The translations under genes were made by a program, and so were the position numbers. A stretch of 64,000 nt of DNA from Austropuccinia psidii. Lineage: Eukaryota > Basidiomycota > Pucciniomycetes > Pucciniales > Sphaerophragmiaceae. Where the stretch lies: the NCBI GenBank assembly GCA_023105745.1, contig JALGQZ010000001.1, positions 45,160,082 through 45,224,081 of the forward strand, written 5' to 3'. Below, in pieces: positions 22,001 through 33,017 of this stretch. Within the stretch, counting starts at the first letter, position 1; every line of letters starts with the position of its first letter. The notes below the pieces were generated by a model. It saw only the letters and a program-made list of their open reading frames with translations. It was not told where the DNA came from and ran no database searches.

Positions 22001-24676
22001 GAATATTTATTAATTAATAAAGCTGATTTTAGAAGCCTTTATTAAAGGAGATTTTAGTAATTTATAGCTAATTTTAGGTGGCTCTACTCAATTTCCTGTT
22101 CTACTGTGTCTAAAAGATATTTAATCCTTCATAAGCCATGAAATAGTATAGGGTCTATATGAATATATTAATAGTGGTATTTATATCTATGAGGTTAAAT
22201 ATATATTATAATAATAAAGTAGTCAAAAAATAACTTACTGCTTGATATAAAAACATGTCAAGTGGTCAGATAGATATTATAATGCGCTATATATACTTTA
22301 TGATAAATGATGATTTTTTGCCCATGGTTTAATTACTTAAATAACCTTTTTTATTAGGAATTTAGAAATTAATAAGTCTGATATAATTACAAATCTCCTA
22401 CTTTGAATTATCAAATAATTATATTTCTATGTTTGAAATACTTTCTTATGTGAATATTCCCATTTTAAATATTCATTTTATATTATCAAAAAGGGTGTAA
22501 CTTAACTTAATTTTTCACTTTTTAAGAAAAATTGGTTTAACTTATGGTCTAGGAAACAGTCAGTTAAAGACTCATAATGTATTTACATTTTTGATATATA
22601 TTTATTTTCTTGGAATATTCATGTTCCTGAAATCAATATGAATTTAATATTATCCTTTTCTATTTCATAATAATGTATAATAATATATAATATGTTATTT
22701 TAAGTTCTTTCATTCCAAAATTCTTATTGAGTCAATTATTTTAACTAACTAATATAAAAGAAATTACATATTTCTATATGAATTGTTTAAATAAAGCTAT
22801 GGGACCCTAAGAAAAATGAGATATAGAAAACAAGCTCACAATGATATATGTAAAAGTGATAATTTAAATCAATAATATGAAAATTTCATGAATTAAACTC
22901 AACACACCAAAACAGGGAAAATTCCATCATCATTATTTTTTTCACCCGAAAAAATGAAATTCAAGGATATTATGTCAGATCTCTCATAAAAAGACTCTGA
23001 AATTAATTATGATATTAGATGAATTTCAATATTTTATTCCCTATTATAAATTTCTTTTGGTCATATCTAAAGGATATACCTCCGAAACTCTTGATTAAAG
23101 CTATTATCAAGAGTTTTCACATTTTTTTTAATTAAGGGAGATAAATTTGATAAATTCAAAATGAGTTTCTAGTTATTATTTTTTAAATTGAAGTTAACTT
23201 AAATCTTAATACTTGTGGTACTTTAAACTTTTTATGAAAACATCCCCACATATTTTGCAAAAATTTATATCTATTTTAGCAAAAAAGATAAATATCTATA
23301 TAGAGTGACTGTCATATTTTTAAGTACAAAAATTATTGATAAATAGACTATATTACTATAATGAACTTTTAATTCTCTATATTTACTTTATTTGAAAGAT
23401 AATTCCAAATATGGTGAAATTGAATTGATGGAATAGGGATTTAAAATCTATTTTCAATAGAATTTTGAGATTATAAAGAAAGATAGCTTTTACCTTGGAG
23501 TCTCAAAGACTATTTCAATCGCATTTCTCAGTCATTTGATAGGAAATAAGAAAAAATACCTGGATTACAAAAGCTAACAGCCCTTGTTGATATCATGAAA
23601 TTATATACTTCCTTTGATATAAATTTTGATATGTTTTGATTTGACAGAAATCTTACTTATTACAAAATGGGGTTTAATTCCAGGAAAAAACATCCAAATA
23701 AACTATCTATAAGTCTTAATAAGGCAATATCTATATTCAACTTGATTGTTAATTTTAATTTATTCTCTCATTCAATAAATAGAGAATTTGAAAGCATAAG
23801 TTTGAATATTTCTCCTGGTTCAAATAATATAAGGTTGTCTTTGGATTAATGAAAATGAAAAAATATTTTAAGGAATTTTAAAATATCCAAAGAGAGCATT
23901 AACTAGTTAATTCAGAATTATATTCTTGAATTTTTGAACTTTGGTGGTATCAAAGTATGAATAAATAATATCTATAATTAAGCTAATTGTTACCAATTTT
24001 GTGCATATCCTGTGGTTGTTTTGGCACGTTGTATAATTTCCTTTTCTCTTTTATGAATGACTCCTTTTTCTTGATAACTATTTTCATAAAGTAATAAATT
24101 TTTTGTTCTGAAAAATAACTTATTTGTTTTTTTTAAAAAACTTGAAGATTCTAGATATATTTTTCATAAAGAAAATTTATATATAATAGTATATAATAGG
24201 ATTATTTCAAAATGAAATATCACCAAGACTTATGTACCAATGGATCTCATGATAAAATTGATTTTAGATAGGTGAATCGAATTCTTAAGCTCTCAAAATT
24301 TTATTTCTTTTAAGATTATTAAGTTCTGATATTATATAAGAATATATAACAAAGTTACTTTATATAAGATCACTATCATTCAATATGTGTATTTGGAGTT
24401 GAATATGAATTCTCTTATAAAATTTTGTAATAAGATGAGATTTAGTATTAGAAAATATATTGAATATGACAAATAAAAGAAGGTTTTAAAATCAAAATTA
24501 CAACAATCCTATTCAGTATCACAATAAAAATCAGAAAGAAAATTTTTATATATAACATGTCCATTAAATTTGATTTCAAAGCTCATAAGGTATATTATAA
24601 GCTTAGTAATTCATTGATTAATTTTCAAATAAAATAAATAAATCAGGTTGAAATTGAACTAAGATTCTTGTACAAA
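19061..24676. other. AT-rich DNA without recognisable genes
   Basis: Only short ORFs (about 60 codons), none with recognisable motifs. The first few hundred bases may be decayed F LTR. CTCTTGAT...ATCAAGAG near 23086-23115, followed by TTTTCACA, resembles an LTR end. Otherwise I see nothing I can name. Confidence 0.6.
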
Positions 24677-24684
24677 TATAAAAA

Positions 24685-25304
24685 GGGTGTTGGTAAACAC
24701 ACGTAAGCTTTTAGTAAAAACACGTAAGGGCTTACGTGTTTTTACCAATTTATGGTAAAAACACGTAATTATATGTTAAAAAGACATAAGGGGTGGTTTT
24801 TAAATGAAATATGGCTATTTATGGCATTTTTAAGGCCATTAATGCCATTATAAATGCAATAAAGGGCATTATTAATTCCATCAATGGAATTGTTAATGCC
24901 ATTTATGGTATTTTGAAGGCCATTAATGCCATTATAAATGCAATAAAGGGCATTATTAATTCCATCAATGGAATTGTTAATGCCATTTATGGTTTCTTGA
25001 AGGCCATTAATGCCATTTATGGCATTGTTAAGGCCACAAATGACATTAACAATTCCATTTATGGAAATTTTAAGGCTATAAATGACATTAACAATTCCAT
25101 AAATGGCATTAATGGCCTTAAAAATGCCATTAATGGCATTGTTAATGTCATTTACAGCCTTACCAACTCCATAAATGGCATTTATAGCCTTAAAAATTCC
25201 ATAAATGGCATTTTTATTGTCATTTTGGGCCTTAACATTTTTAGTAAAAACACGTAAGGGCTTACGTGTTTTTACTAAAAGCTTACGTGTGTTTACCAAC
25301 ACCC
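24685..25304. mobile_element. 620-bp foldback/MITE-like element with 8-bp target duplication
   Basis: The ends are inverted repeats: GGGTGTTGGTAAACACACG on the left matches the reverse complement of the right end. Identity covers about 44 bp, and homology extends to about 60 bp per side. Each arm contains its own palindrome, GTAAAAACACGTAAG then CTTACGTGTTTTTAC, so each can form a hairpin. The flanks are the perfect direct repeat TATAAAAA (24677-24684 and 25305-25312), a target-site duplication. Eight bases is typical of hAT and P-type transposases; the terminal sequence itself is not one I recognise. The interior is an array of degenerate GCCATTAATGGC-like palindromic units. Both strands have long open frames (plus 24811-25257, minus 24769-25302) of the same Ile/Asn/Gly-rich low-complexity type. 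That follows from the palindromic repeat and is probably not coding. There is no transposase, so it is non-autonomous. Confidence 0.85.
24832..24999 (+). repeat. 84-bp tandem duplication inside the foldback element
   Basis: Two nearly identical units begin AAGGCCATTAATGCCATT at 24832 and 24916. The high identity suggests recent duplication, or conversion, within the repetitive core. Confidence 0.8.
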
Positions 25305-25312
25305 TATAAAAA

Positions 25313-26220
25313 AATTAAAATTCAAGAAACAATATTGGAAAAAGCTATTCTCCCAATTCTAATATTATCTCTAGTTTAAGATACGAATATAAAGATCTTC
25401 AAAATTGTCCAACAGTTAAAAAATCATTGAAATCTTAGAAGAATGATATAGTTTTATGAATTAGCATATTTCTTTGGCTTAAATTCTTCAAAACTTGAAT
25501 TCAAATGGAATATTTTAATTTAAAAAACAAAAAATAAGGCATCAAATTGATATGAATAGAAAATTGAATTGGAAAATTTCTCATGATTCTTTTTGCTAAA
25601 TTTCACATAGAAAATAATATTTAAAATAACTTTACTCTAGATAAAATCTAAAAATTTTCAGAAAATACTATTGAATAGTTCAGAACTTCAAGTCATTCTA
25701 CAATAGTAAAATAACTGAAATAGGTTTAGATATTAAGGAAGTCTTTGAAGATGTGGAACAAGCTGTTTGCTGTATTATATTATTACTTGAACAACTAATA
25801 CAAATGATTTTCAATTTTAATGAAACAGATATGCCTCAAAAAGGTACCCAAATTTTGAAGTTAGTTCTGCCTCCATACACCAACCATGCTTATTATTGGC
25901 TAATGAGGGCTCATCATTCTGAACACTGAATTTAAATACTATCCCTCAATTAGGTGGACCAAAATACATGTACCAGAATAAATATTCTGGGAATTCTAAA
26001 TGATTTTTCTTTTAAAACTTACACAAAATATTTACTTATCATGAACCCTTTCAGTCAGTGCCTCTGCAGTGGTAAGCTCTACCCAGAACCTCTTTCCTGG
26101 TGTCTAACTCTTTTCACAGGATAAAAAGGGCTATCAAATATTTTAATCATATAGTATTTTTTAGTTTCAAAGAAAGTGATCAACTATACATGAGGTGATT
26201 CTTTGCAGTTCAAATGCTTA
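25313..26220. other. AT-rich DNA without recognisable genes
   Basis: Short ORFs only. The 25850-26110 stretch is somewhat less AT-rich, but I recognise no domain or repeat in it. Confidence 0.5.
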
Positions 26221-26269
26221 GGTAAATCCTGCGATCTCACCGGATCTCAATAGGTTGCTCAGGCGCCAA

Positions 26270-26351
26270 GACACTATGGCCGAGTGGTTAAGGCGCTTCC
26301 CTGCTAAGGAAGTGGGTTCTGCCCGCGCGCGTTCGAATCGCGTTGGTGTCG
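26270..26351 (+). tRNA. tRNA-Ser (anticodon GCT)
   Basis: The acceptor arm GACACTA pairs with TGGTGTC (one G-U), with discriminator G at 26351. An A-box-like TGGCCGAGTGG and a B box GTTCGAATC are present. The anticodon GCT (26303-26305) sits in the loop CTGCTAA, closed by CTTCC/GGAAG. The long variable arm (around GGGTTCTGCCC) is the class II feature of tRNA-Ser. No intron is seen. A T-run terminator is not obvious immediately downstream (only TTT). Confidence 0.92.
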
Positions 26352-27853
26352 TAATTTGAAAGTCCGAAAGCATCTTCTCGCGCAAGCCTATGAGAAGCAC
26401 TCAGCGCCCGATCAATGGCATCGCGGTCGGACCCTCTTCCATTCCCCCGACTGGAAGAACATCGTTTCATTTAGAGGCTTGGAATGAATACAGGCAGAGC
26501 TTCAGCTATGAACAACCTTGATTTCTTTGTTGGTGGACGGAAATCTCTCAAAAAATGGCCTGAGATGCTTTTCGATGGATATTGGCTTCCATCGCAGGCT
26601 CATGAGTCATGGCAAGTGCGCACAAAATGCGCCACGTCATTCACTGAAATTAGGTGAAGTTTTCACTTCGTATAGTGTGCGTCGCTATCTGATCTGAAAA
26701 TAAGAGCCTAATTTCTTTAATTTTCGTTCTTTCCCCTTGCAAGAATTCGTTTTGACTTCAATTGTTAGCTTTCATAACAGAATTTGGTACCATTAGCTAT
26801 AAAAGTTTCTGAATGGTAGAATGTAATTGAATTACTTGAAAGCTAGTTTAAGGTCTTTTTCCTTGTAGGCCTTTGGGAAATTGCGTTTTTGAAAGTTGAA
26901 ATATTCAGTTTTTGCGAGAATTTACGACGTCAAGTGTTTTTATCTTACCTCCGTCTTGTTGTGTGAGCTCTTCCAAAGCTTCTAGTTGATTCGTAATCCA
27001 TTGTGTATTGTTATTTTCTTAAAAGAAATCAGGTATATTTTTCTTTGGGATATTCTCTGAGAGTTGGCTTAGTAGATTTTTCTCATAATTGCGAAATGAA
27101 AGACATCAATAAGATGGTTCAGTTAGAAATCAGGAACTTAGCTAAAATTTCTTTTTAGATCAAAAATAATTTCTCCAATAAAAGAATGAAGGAATAATAA
27201 GCAGTGAGCTTCATGAATATATTAAGGCTTATAAAAAATGCGACGATATACCTGCAATGAAAGTTTTTCTCCCAGTATTTGCTTATAAGCCCACTTTAGC
27301 ATGAAGGTGTAATTAGAATTTCCCCCATATATCACAAAAACAATATTAACTTTCAACATTGATGTATTGCTTCATACTGAGCTGAAAAGAAACTACCAAC
27401 AAGCTTCATGGGAGTTGCTATTGAAGCCGCCACGTACTAAAGCTATTTATTATCTTTTCGAGCCACTTCAAACTGGGAATAACTGAAGGGCAGCACTCCA
27501 GGAATCCTTAATATCAAATGAAGATGAGAGGGATTGAAGCCATTAAAATCAACCAACTACCATGTAAACTATCGGCGGGGAAGTCTTTGTTCTAAACTTC
27601 AGGAGGGTTGTTGTAAGCTTTCTGATTGTTCAATGGCAAGAGCTAAGCAGAGCTGGCATTACATTATTAAAATCTTTAAAAGGCATTGCAAATTGAAGGA
27701 TGTTTCAATGCTGAACATATAAGCTAAGCAATTTAGGCCATGCATTCCGTATATTCCCATGCAGCTACTGTAGAGACTGTCAGGCAAGGAGAAAGAAATC
27801 AATAGATCTATATAATTGATTTTGGAGCACTTTCCATCTGTAGTTCTGTTTAA

Positions 27854-27925
27854 TCTTCGTTAGTATAGAGGTCAGTATACCCGCTTGTCACGCGGGTGAC
27901 CCGGGTTCGATTCCCGGACGGAGAG
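27854..27925 (+). tRNA. tRNA-Asp (anticodon GTC)
   Basis: The acceptor TCTTCGT pairs with ACGGAGA (one G-U), with discriminator G. The D-arm is TTAGTATAGAGG. Anticodon GTC (27877-27879) lies in the loop CTTGTCA with stem CCCGC/GCGGG, and the T-loop box is GGTTCGATTCC. It is 72 nt without an intron. A clear T4 terminator is not visible immediately downstream. Confidence 0.95.
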
Positions 27926-28100
27926 TTGTCTCAGACATAGTATTTCAGATCCTGGAGATAGAAAATTTAGTTGCCACTGGCCAACATGCACATTGCTGTA
28001 ACTTGCAACCTGTGATACCTTCCCAGTCTTCCCTTCCCAATAACAGGTGCCGGAGTGCTCTTCCCACAAAAGAGGTCTTTTTGTTGATTGACTGACGTTG

Positions 28101-30699
28101 TTTATTTTATCCTTTGCATTTCAAAATGAGCCTTGATAGGTCCCTTCAGTAATTTGAGTATTCCCCATTGCAATTTGCCTTTATATGAGTATTCAAAGAG
28201 AAAGGCTTATTGTTGTTTCTTGATATTCAACTTTTGGAAACACTATACGTGTAATTAAATTATTTTTGAATCAAATTCAATTTGTTTTGTGAACTAATAT
28301 TTCCGTCTAAATATGTCTATTTTTTAATCATGAATTATGAAGAAGATTGTTACTTTTGTAAACCTGGTATTCAAAATAAAGCTATTTGTATTTAGAAAAA
28401 TATGGGTTTACTTATTGAGTACTTCTCTTGGAAAAAATAATCATGGTTTATGAAATTGTAAATGAAACCTCCTTATTCTTTGTGAAGTCTAATTAAGAGA
28501 ATTACTAACTATTATTATTATTTTGTTTGTATCGTATTTAACAAGGTCCTTTTTATTTAAAATGTCAAACTCATCTCAAAATTTGAAATTTTTTTCTTAT
28601 GCACATTGCTTACTTCTCTGAGAATTATTAATCATTTCAGCGTTTATTTGAGAATTTAGGTGAATTCATTTCTAAAGAATAATGTAATTTAATAAGCATA
28701 AATATAAGAGTATTTATTATTTAATTAATATTCCGTAATCATTCTAATTTGAAGAAATTCCAGGAATCATACCTTTTTTCTCAATCTTTACAGTAAATAA
28801 GGTTCCTAAATGTTTGGAAAAAAGAAATTCTGTTCTATTAGTTGGGAAATAGAAAGAATGATATAAAAAGAAGATTAAAATCACCACCCTGGCGGAAAAT
28901 GACAACATCTATTGAGCATAGAATTCCAGTGGTTATTTTGAGAATATAAAGGACATGTCGTGTATGGTCTAGGGATACATGATATAATGAAATAAGCTAT
29001 ACTACCACATTAGTTATTCTAAAGTTTCAACTAATAAATCTTAGCTATTTGAAGAAAATTATGATCCTAATTGCTATATTATCAAAAAAATTTCTTGTGG
29101 CATATATCTTCGTAGATTTTACATCCATACAAATTCTCAATTCAGGGATTTGAAATGGGAATGAATAGTATTTAATCCAATAGAGATTATAAAAGGCTCT
29201 TAGAGAAATACAAGGAATCAAATGGAATCAATTTTCCTCATATTTTCCATTTGAAATAGATATTAAAATCCTTGTTTATTTATAATTAAACTTTAAGCTC
29301 ATACTATTTGAAAAGAAATCATATTCAATTGACAAAGCTAATATTTAAATTAAATTGATTCAAAATTAGTAATAAATTTTTCTATTTGAGGATTATCAGA
29401 ATATAGATTATATTAGATATCTGACTTTCTTTTAGTATCTCATACTTACAAAAGAATGGTAAATGTAGCTATAAATATTTTGTATAAGAATCAAGAAAGA
29501 TAGCTCTTAATAATATAACCTGAATTTAAAAATAGGTTGGGGAGAAATGAAATTACTTGATTATATATAGAAAAAATCTAAATCCACTTCTCAAATAGAA
29601 AGTGGTATATAGTCTCAATATAATTTATATTGTAATTATTCAAATCAAAGTTAAGAAATGAAGATATACTGCCAAGATAGGTTAAGATTGATACTTAAAT
29701 GAGTTTTTAACTCTTTTTAAAGGAATGTTTGAAATATATATTAAACAGATTTATTATTTTAGTTTCTATTATATCACAAAATAATAATTTTTTTGAGAAA
29801 AATAACTTTCAAAAATCAAGTTTTCTGAAACAGATGTTGAGGAAATTTGGATTTAATATAGTTTTTAAAATAAGTGGAAATTAAATTTTATGAAAGAATT
29901 ACTTTTAGTTTTAAGCAGTCATTGATCATTTTTTTTTCATATTCTTTTTAAATTATCAAAAAATTATCTTAAATGATAAAGATAAAAAAAATAATATCAA
30001 AAATAAAACAACATTATAGTTTTATCTGAAAAAATATCTTAATGAAGATTTAAAATTAATATCTGGGGAATAATTTTTTTAAATTAAATAATAATAAAAG
30101 TAAAAATGGCTCAGATATCTTCTTATATAGCTTCGTTGGGCTTTAGTTTGACAAATTGATCATAATAACCTTAATTTATCCCAAATAGACAGGGGTTTAT
30201 ATTCTTTTAGCTTACTAGATCACTAAAAATATAAAGAAATTGAAATGTAAAAATATTCTTAACTTTTATATGTTCCCAAACAAAGTTTATCTTCTAAAGT
30301 AAGCAGCCAAAATTTAAAACTATAAAAAATTGAATCCAATAAATTAAGGCTTAATATTAACAAACCTTTTCATCTTGCTCTTTCATTCAATTTTTTTCGG
30401 GAAAGGCTGAATTTTCTTTGAAGTATAAAGAACTTACATTTTAAATAACTATATATAAGATCCTAATATTGAAATATTCAATATTATAATATCAATTTGT
30501 ATGGATAATAACTTTTTCAGAGCTCTTTAAACAAAAAGACATTAATAAATTCTTAAATTAATAATTATATAATATGAAAGTATTTAAATTGAAGATATAT
30601 ATGTAAGTAAAGAATCAAAAATATTACTTAAAAAATGTTGGAAAAAAATACATATTATATATGACTTGATAATAGAACACAATCTAATGCAAAAATAGG
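28101..30699. other. AT-rich DNA without recognisable genes
   Basis: No ORF of note and no recognisable transposon coding sequence or LTR ends. Ends at the ATATA target duplication of element B. Confidence 0.5.
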
Positions 30700-30704
30700 A
30701 TATA

Positions 30705-32527
30705 TGTGAGCCTTAGAGGTAATTTCATATACCCAAAACACCACAAATACAAAATTAACATATAAATATAAATAAAATAAATTTATTTATATTATTAAAA
30801 TAAAAATCAAAATATAAATATAAAATTATATTCAAAATAAAAAATTTAATCACAATTTAAAAGTAAAATTACATTAAATTTTGGAATTATAAAATTACAT
30901 TTATACTTGAAAAAATTAAGTAAAAATGAAATTTTAACAAAACTGTAAAAAAATAAATAAATTTGGAAAAAAGTTAAATAAAAACTATTATAACTTTTTA
31001 TCCAATAAATAAACATATAAAAATTCTTTCACCATTGGATTCCTCATAAAAAATCAGGTGGGGTCACCTCTGAGTGAAATTCTTGTAACTCAACTCTAAA
31101 TAAGCTTAAATTAAGTTTTTAGTATTTTCAATACAAAAGTTGAACATCCTGAAAACCTTAATTTAATTCACACCACATGTGGTGTTAACCATCAGTTTTT
31201 GTGTTAAAATTGAGGTGTTGTGTTTAGTTTAGAAGCTATGAGGAATTGAAGTATTTTCAATTGAATTCAATTGAAATGTCAAAATGTGGGCATGTATTAC
31301 ATAAGTGAACTTTGATTTACATATGAGGTGTCAATTATTACTGTATTTTACTGTACAATTGAATTGAATTACATATTTAAATCATAAGTATAATACATGA
31401 TGAGGAATTAAAGGAAAAATAAATTGGAAAGATTAAAATTGGTGGGAAAAGGAACTCCAGCTCTAAGGGGGAGCTAGACCCCCAAACTCCTTGCTGACAG
31501 GCGTGGGATGTCAAAATTCACACAAAAGCTCATCACTTTTGGCCTGGAATTGAGCTACAGGGTCTGTGGACTCAATTGATGGTGAGGTTTTGATACCAAA
31601 TGGGGTAGTTTTAGCTGTTGCCAAGAGGGTAAAACTACCCTTAAGATAAAAAATAATAGTAAACACAGTTTTAACTGGTTTCTACGCCTCTTACACAAAT
31701 TCTTAGGTGTTTTGAAGCATCTAGACCAGGTATTGCTATAGTAATGGCTGATTTAAGGGTCTAAAATGGCTAAAAATGGCTTAAACCAGCCCTTTTTGGT
31801 CTAAACCAGGGTTCAATGATGCCATAATTGGCTTTTCTGTTGTCAGACTGTTTTTCACGACTGACAAGAGTACAATTTAATTTTGGAGTAAGAGAATTGA
31901 TGGCTATAAAAGACTGTCTTCTTTGCCCCACTTTTCTCTTCATGTTAGAATCTTTTCCTTTTATTATTAGTTTAAACATTGTTAAACCAATCAATAAAAG
32001 ATTCCAACCACTACTTTTAAATCATTTTGAACCTCTTAACCACATGAAAAAATCATTATAATCATTGTTTGTAACTCTTATAATCATTTTTACCCCTGAA
32101 CCACCCCAAAAGTGAATTAAAGCATCTTTCATCACTGTAAAGTTTGTCACTTTGTTTCCAAATTCACTCTGGTCACTTTTGGGTGTGTTTTCTCTTTAAT
32201 GTTCTTTTTAAAGACTTTGCTCCTTAATTAATTTCTTGCAGTTCTTTGCTCAATTAATTCCAATTGAAATTGCTCTTGAAGAAATTTCTTTTGTAGCCTT
32301 AAATATCTCTTGTAGAGTATTTTTGGATAAATTTTTATTGTTGGTAAAACAATAAATCTTTATAATATTATTGTTTTATACTAATAAAGTTATAAACAAT
32401 AAAATTGGTGTGTTTTCTCTTAAAAATAATATTTCTTACTATTTTTAATTGATTTTTACCTTATACAAATTTTGAGGACAGGAAAAGTACTTGATTTTTA
32501 ATCAAAGTTTCATATCCACACCTTACA
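30705..32527 (+). repeat. 5' LTR of element B (1823 bp)
   Basis: Starts TGTGAGCCTTAGAGG and ends CACACCTTACA, with a TATA box at 31905 and a terminal hairpin at 32489-32508. The 77-codon ORF at 31828-32061 recurs at the same place in the other two copies, but it overlaps the TATA box and I do not regard it as a gene. Confidence 0.93.
31905..31912 (+). promoter_or_regulatory. TATA box in the 5' LTR of element B
   Basis: TATAAAAG conserved at the same place in three LTRs (also 12228 and 40146). This is the probable promoter of the genomic transcript of element B. Confidence 0.55.
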
Positions 32528-32529
32528 TT

Positions 32530-32537
32530 TAGGGGCC
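32530..32537 (+). other. Primer-binding site candidate of element B (mutated)
   Basis: TAGGGGCC two bases after the LTR. Element C (12855) and E2 (55482) have TGGGGGCC here, so the second base (G to A) is changed in B. That would weaken pairing with a tRNA CCA end. Confidence 0.45.
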
Positions 32538-32750
32538 CAGCCATGATATTTTACCTGTGACATATTTTTTTACTCTTTTTAAATCCTTTTTCTTATATTG
32601 AAAAATTTAAAAACATATAAAAAATACTTATAATTCAAAAAATCCATAAAAAATATTTTTTTTTCATATTATAAGTGAGGCTTATATTTTTATATCTTTT
32701 TTGAAATAACCTTTTTTTACTTAATTAATTGGCTTTTTCATTAATTTTAG

Positions 32751-33017
32751 TGTCTGAAAAGGTGGTAAGACAAGAAAACATTGAAACAGCCTCAACAGTA
32801 ACCAGCATTATTCCTGCCAGTACTGTTAATTCTGATCATAATAGTACTATTATTGTGACTCAGAATATTCAACCAGAGCCAATTTCTTCTGAATTAGTCA
32901 ACTTGGAAATACGTAATACTCTTCAGAAAGCCAAAGATTTGGCCAATAGTAAGTTTTTTGATGTAAAATTACTATTTTAAGCCTTTTTAACCATAATTAT
33001 GCCTTCAACCAGGTCAG
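32751..33017 (+). other. Candidate upstream gag exon and short intron of element B
   Basis: After a pyrimidine-rich stretch ending TTTTAG (32750) there is an open segment (KVVRQENIETASTV...) that runs to ATA|GTAAGT at 32949. It is conserved in element C (13074-13334). Acceptors at 33012 (ACCAG) or 33017 (GTCAG) would give an intron of 64 or 69 nt. The second choice, not the first, joins the exon in frame with gag. The alternative is that translation starts at the ATG at 32999 without splicing. Confidence 0.4.

Larger units (their letters stand above)
26221..28100. other. CpG-normal, non-transposon island with two tRNA genes
   Basis: Base composition changes sharply here. CpG is frequent (for example GCGCGCG in and around the tRNA-Ser gene, and CGATC, CGGTCGG and CGTCGC nearby), whereas the transposons either side nearly lack it. 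It holds tRNA-Ser(GCT) and tRNA-Asp(GTC). A 62-codon ORF at 27534-27722 has no recognisable domain. I see no transposon sequence, so this is the best candidate for retained single-copy host DNA. Confidence 0.65.

Noticed and set aside
23086..23115. 3' end of the element F LTR
   Set aside because: An inverted repeat resembling the LTR-terminal hairpin is present, but the 4 kb between it and the recognisable LTR part shows no alignment I can defend.
24769..25302. 177-codon minus-strand and 148-codon plus-strand ORFs in the foldback element as a protein gene
   Set aside because: Both strands give the same low-complexity pattern because the DNA is palindromic and repetitive; no start context or domain supports coding.
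26218..26470. Minus-strand ORFs over the tRNA-Ser gene
   Set aside because: They are antisense to a tRNA with complete cloverleaf features, and no homology is recognisable.
27534..27722. 62-codon ORF in the tRNA island as a host gene
   Set aside because: Short, no domain, no clear splice or start context. It is mentioned only in the island entry.
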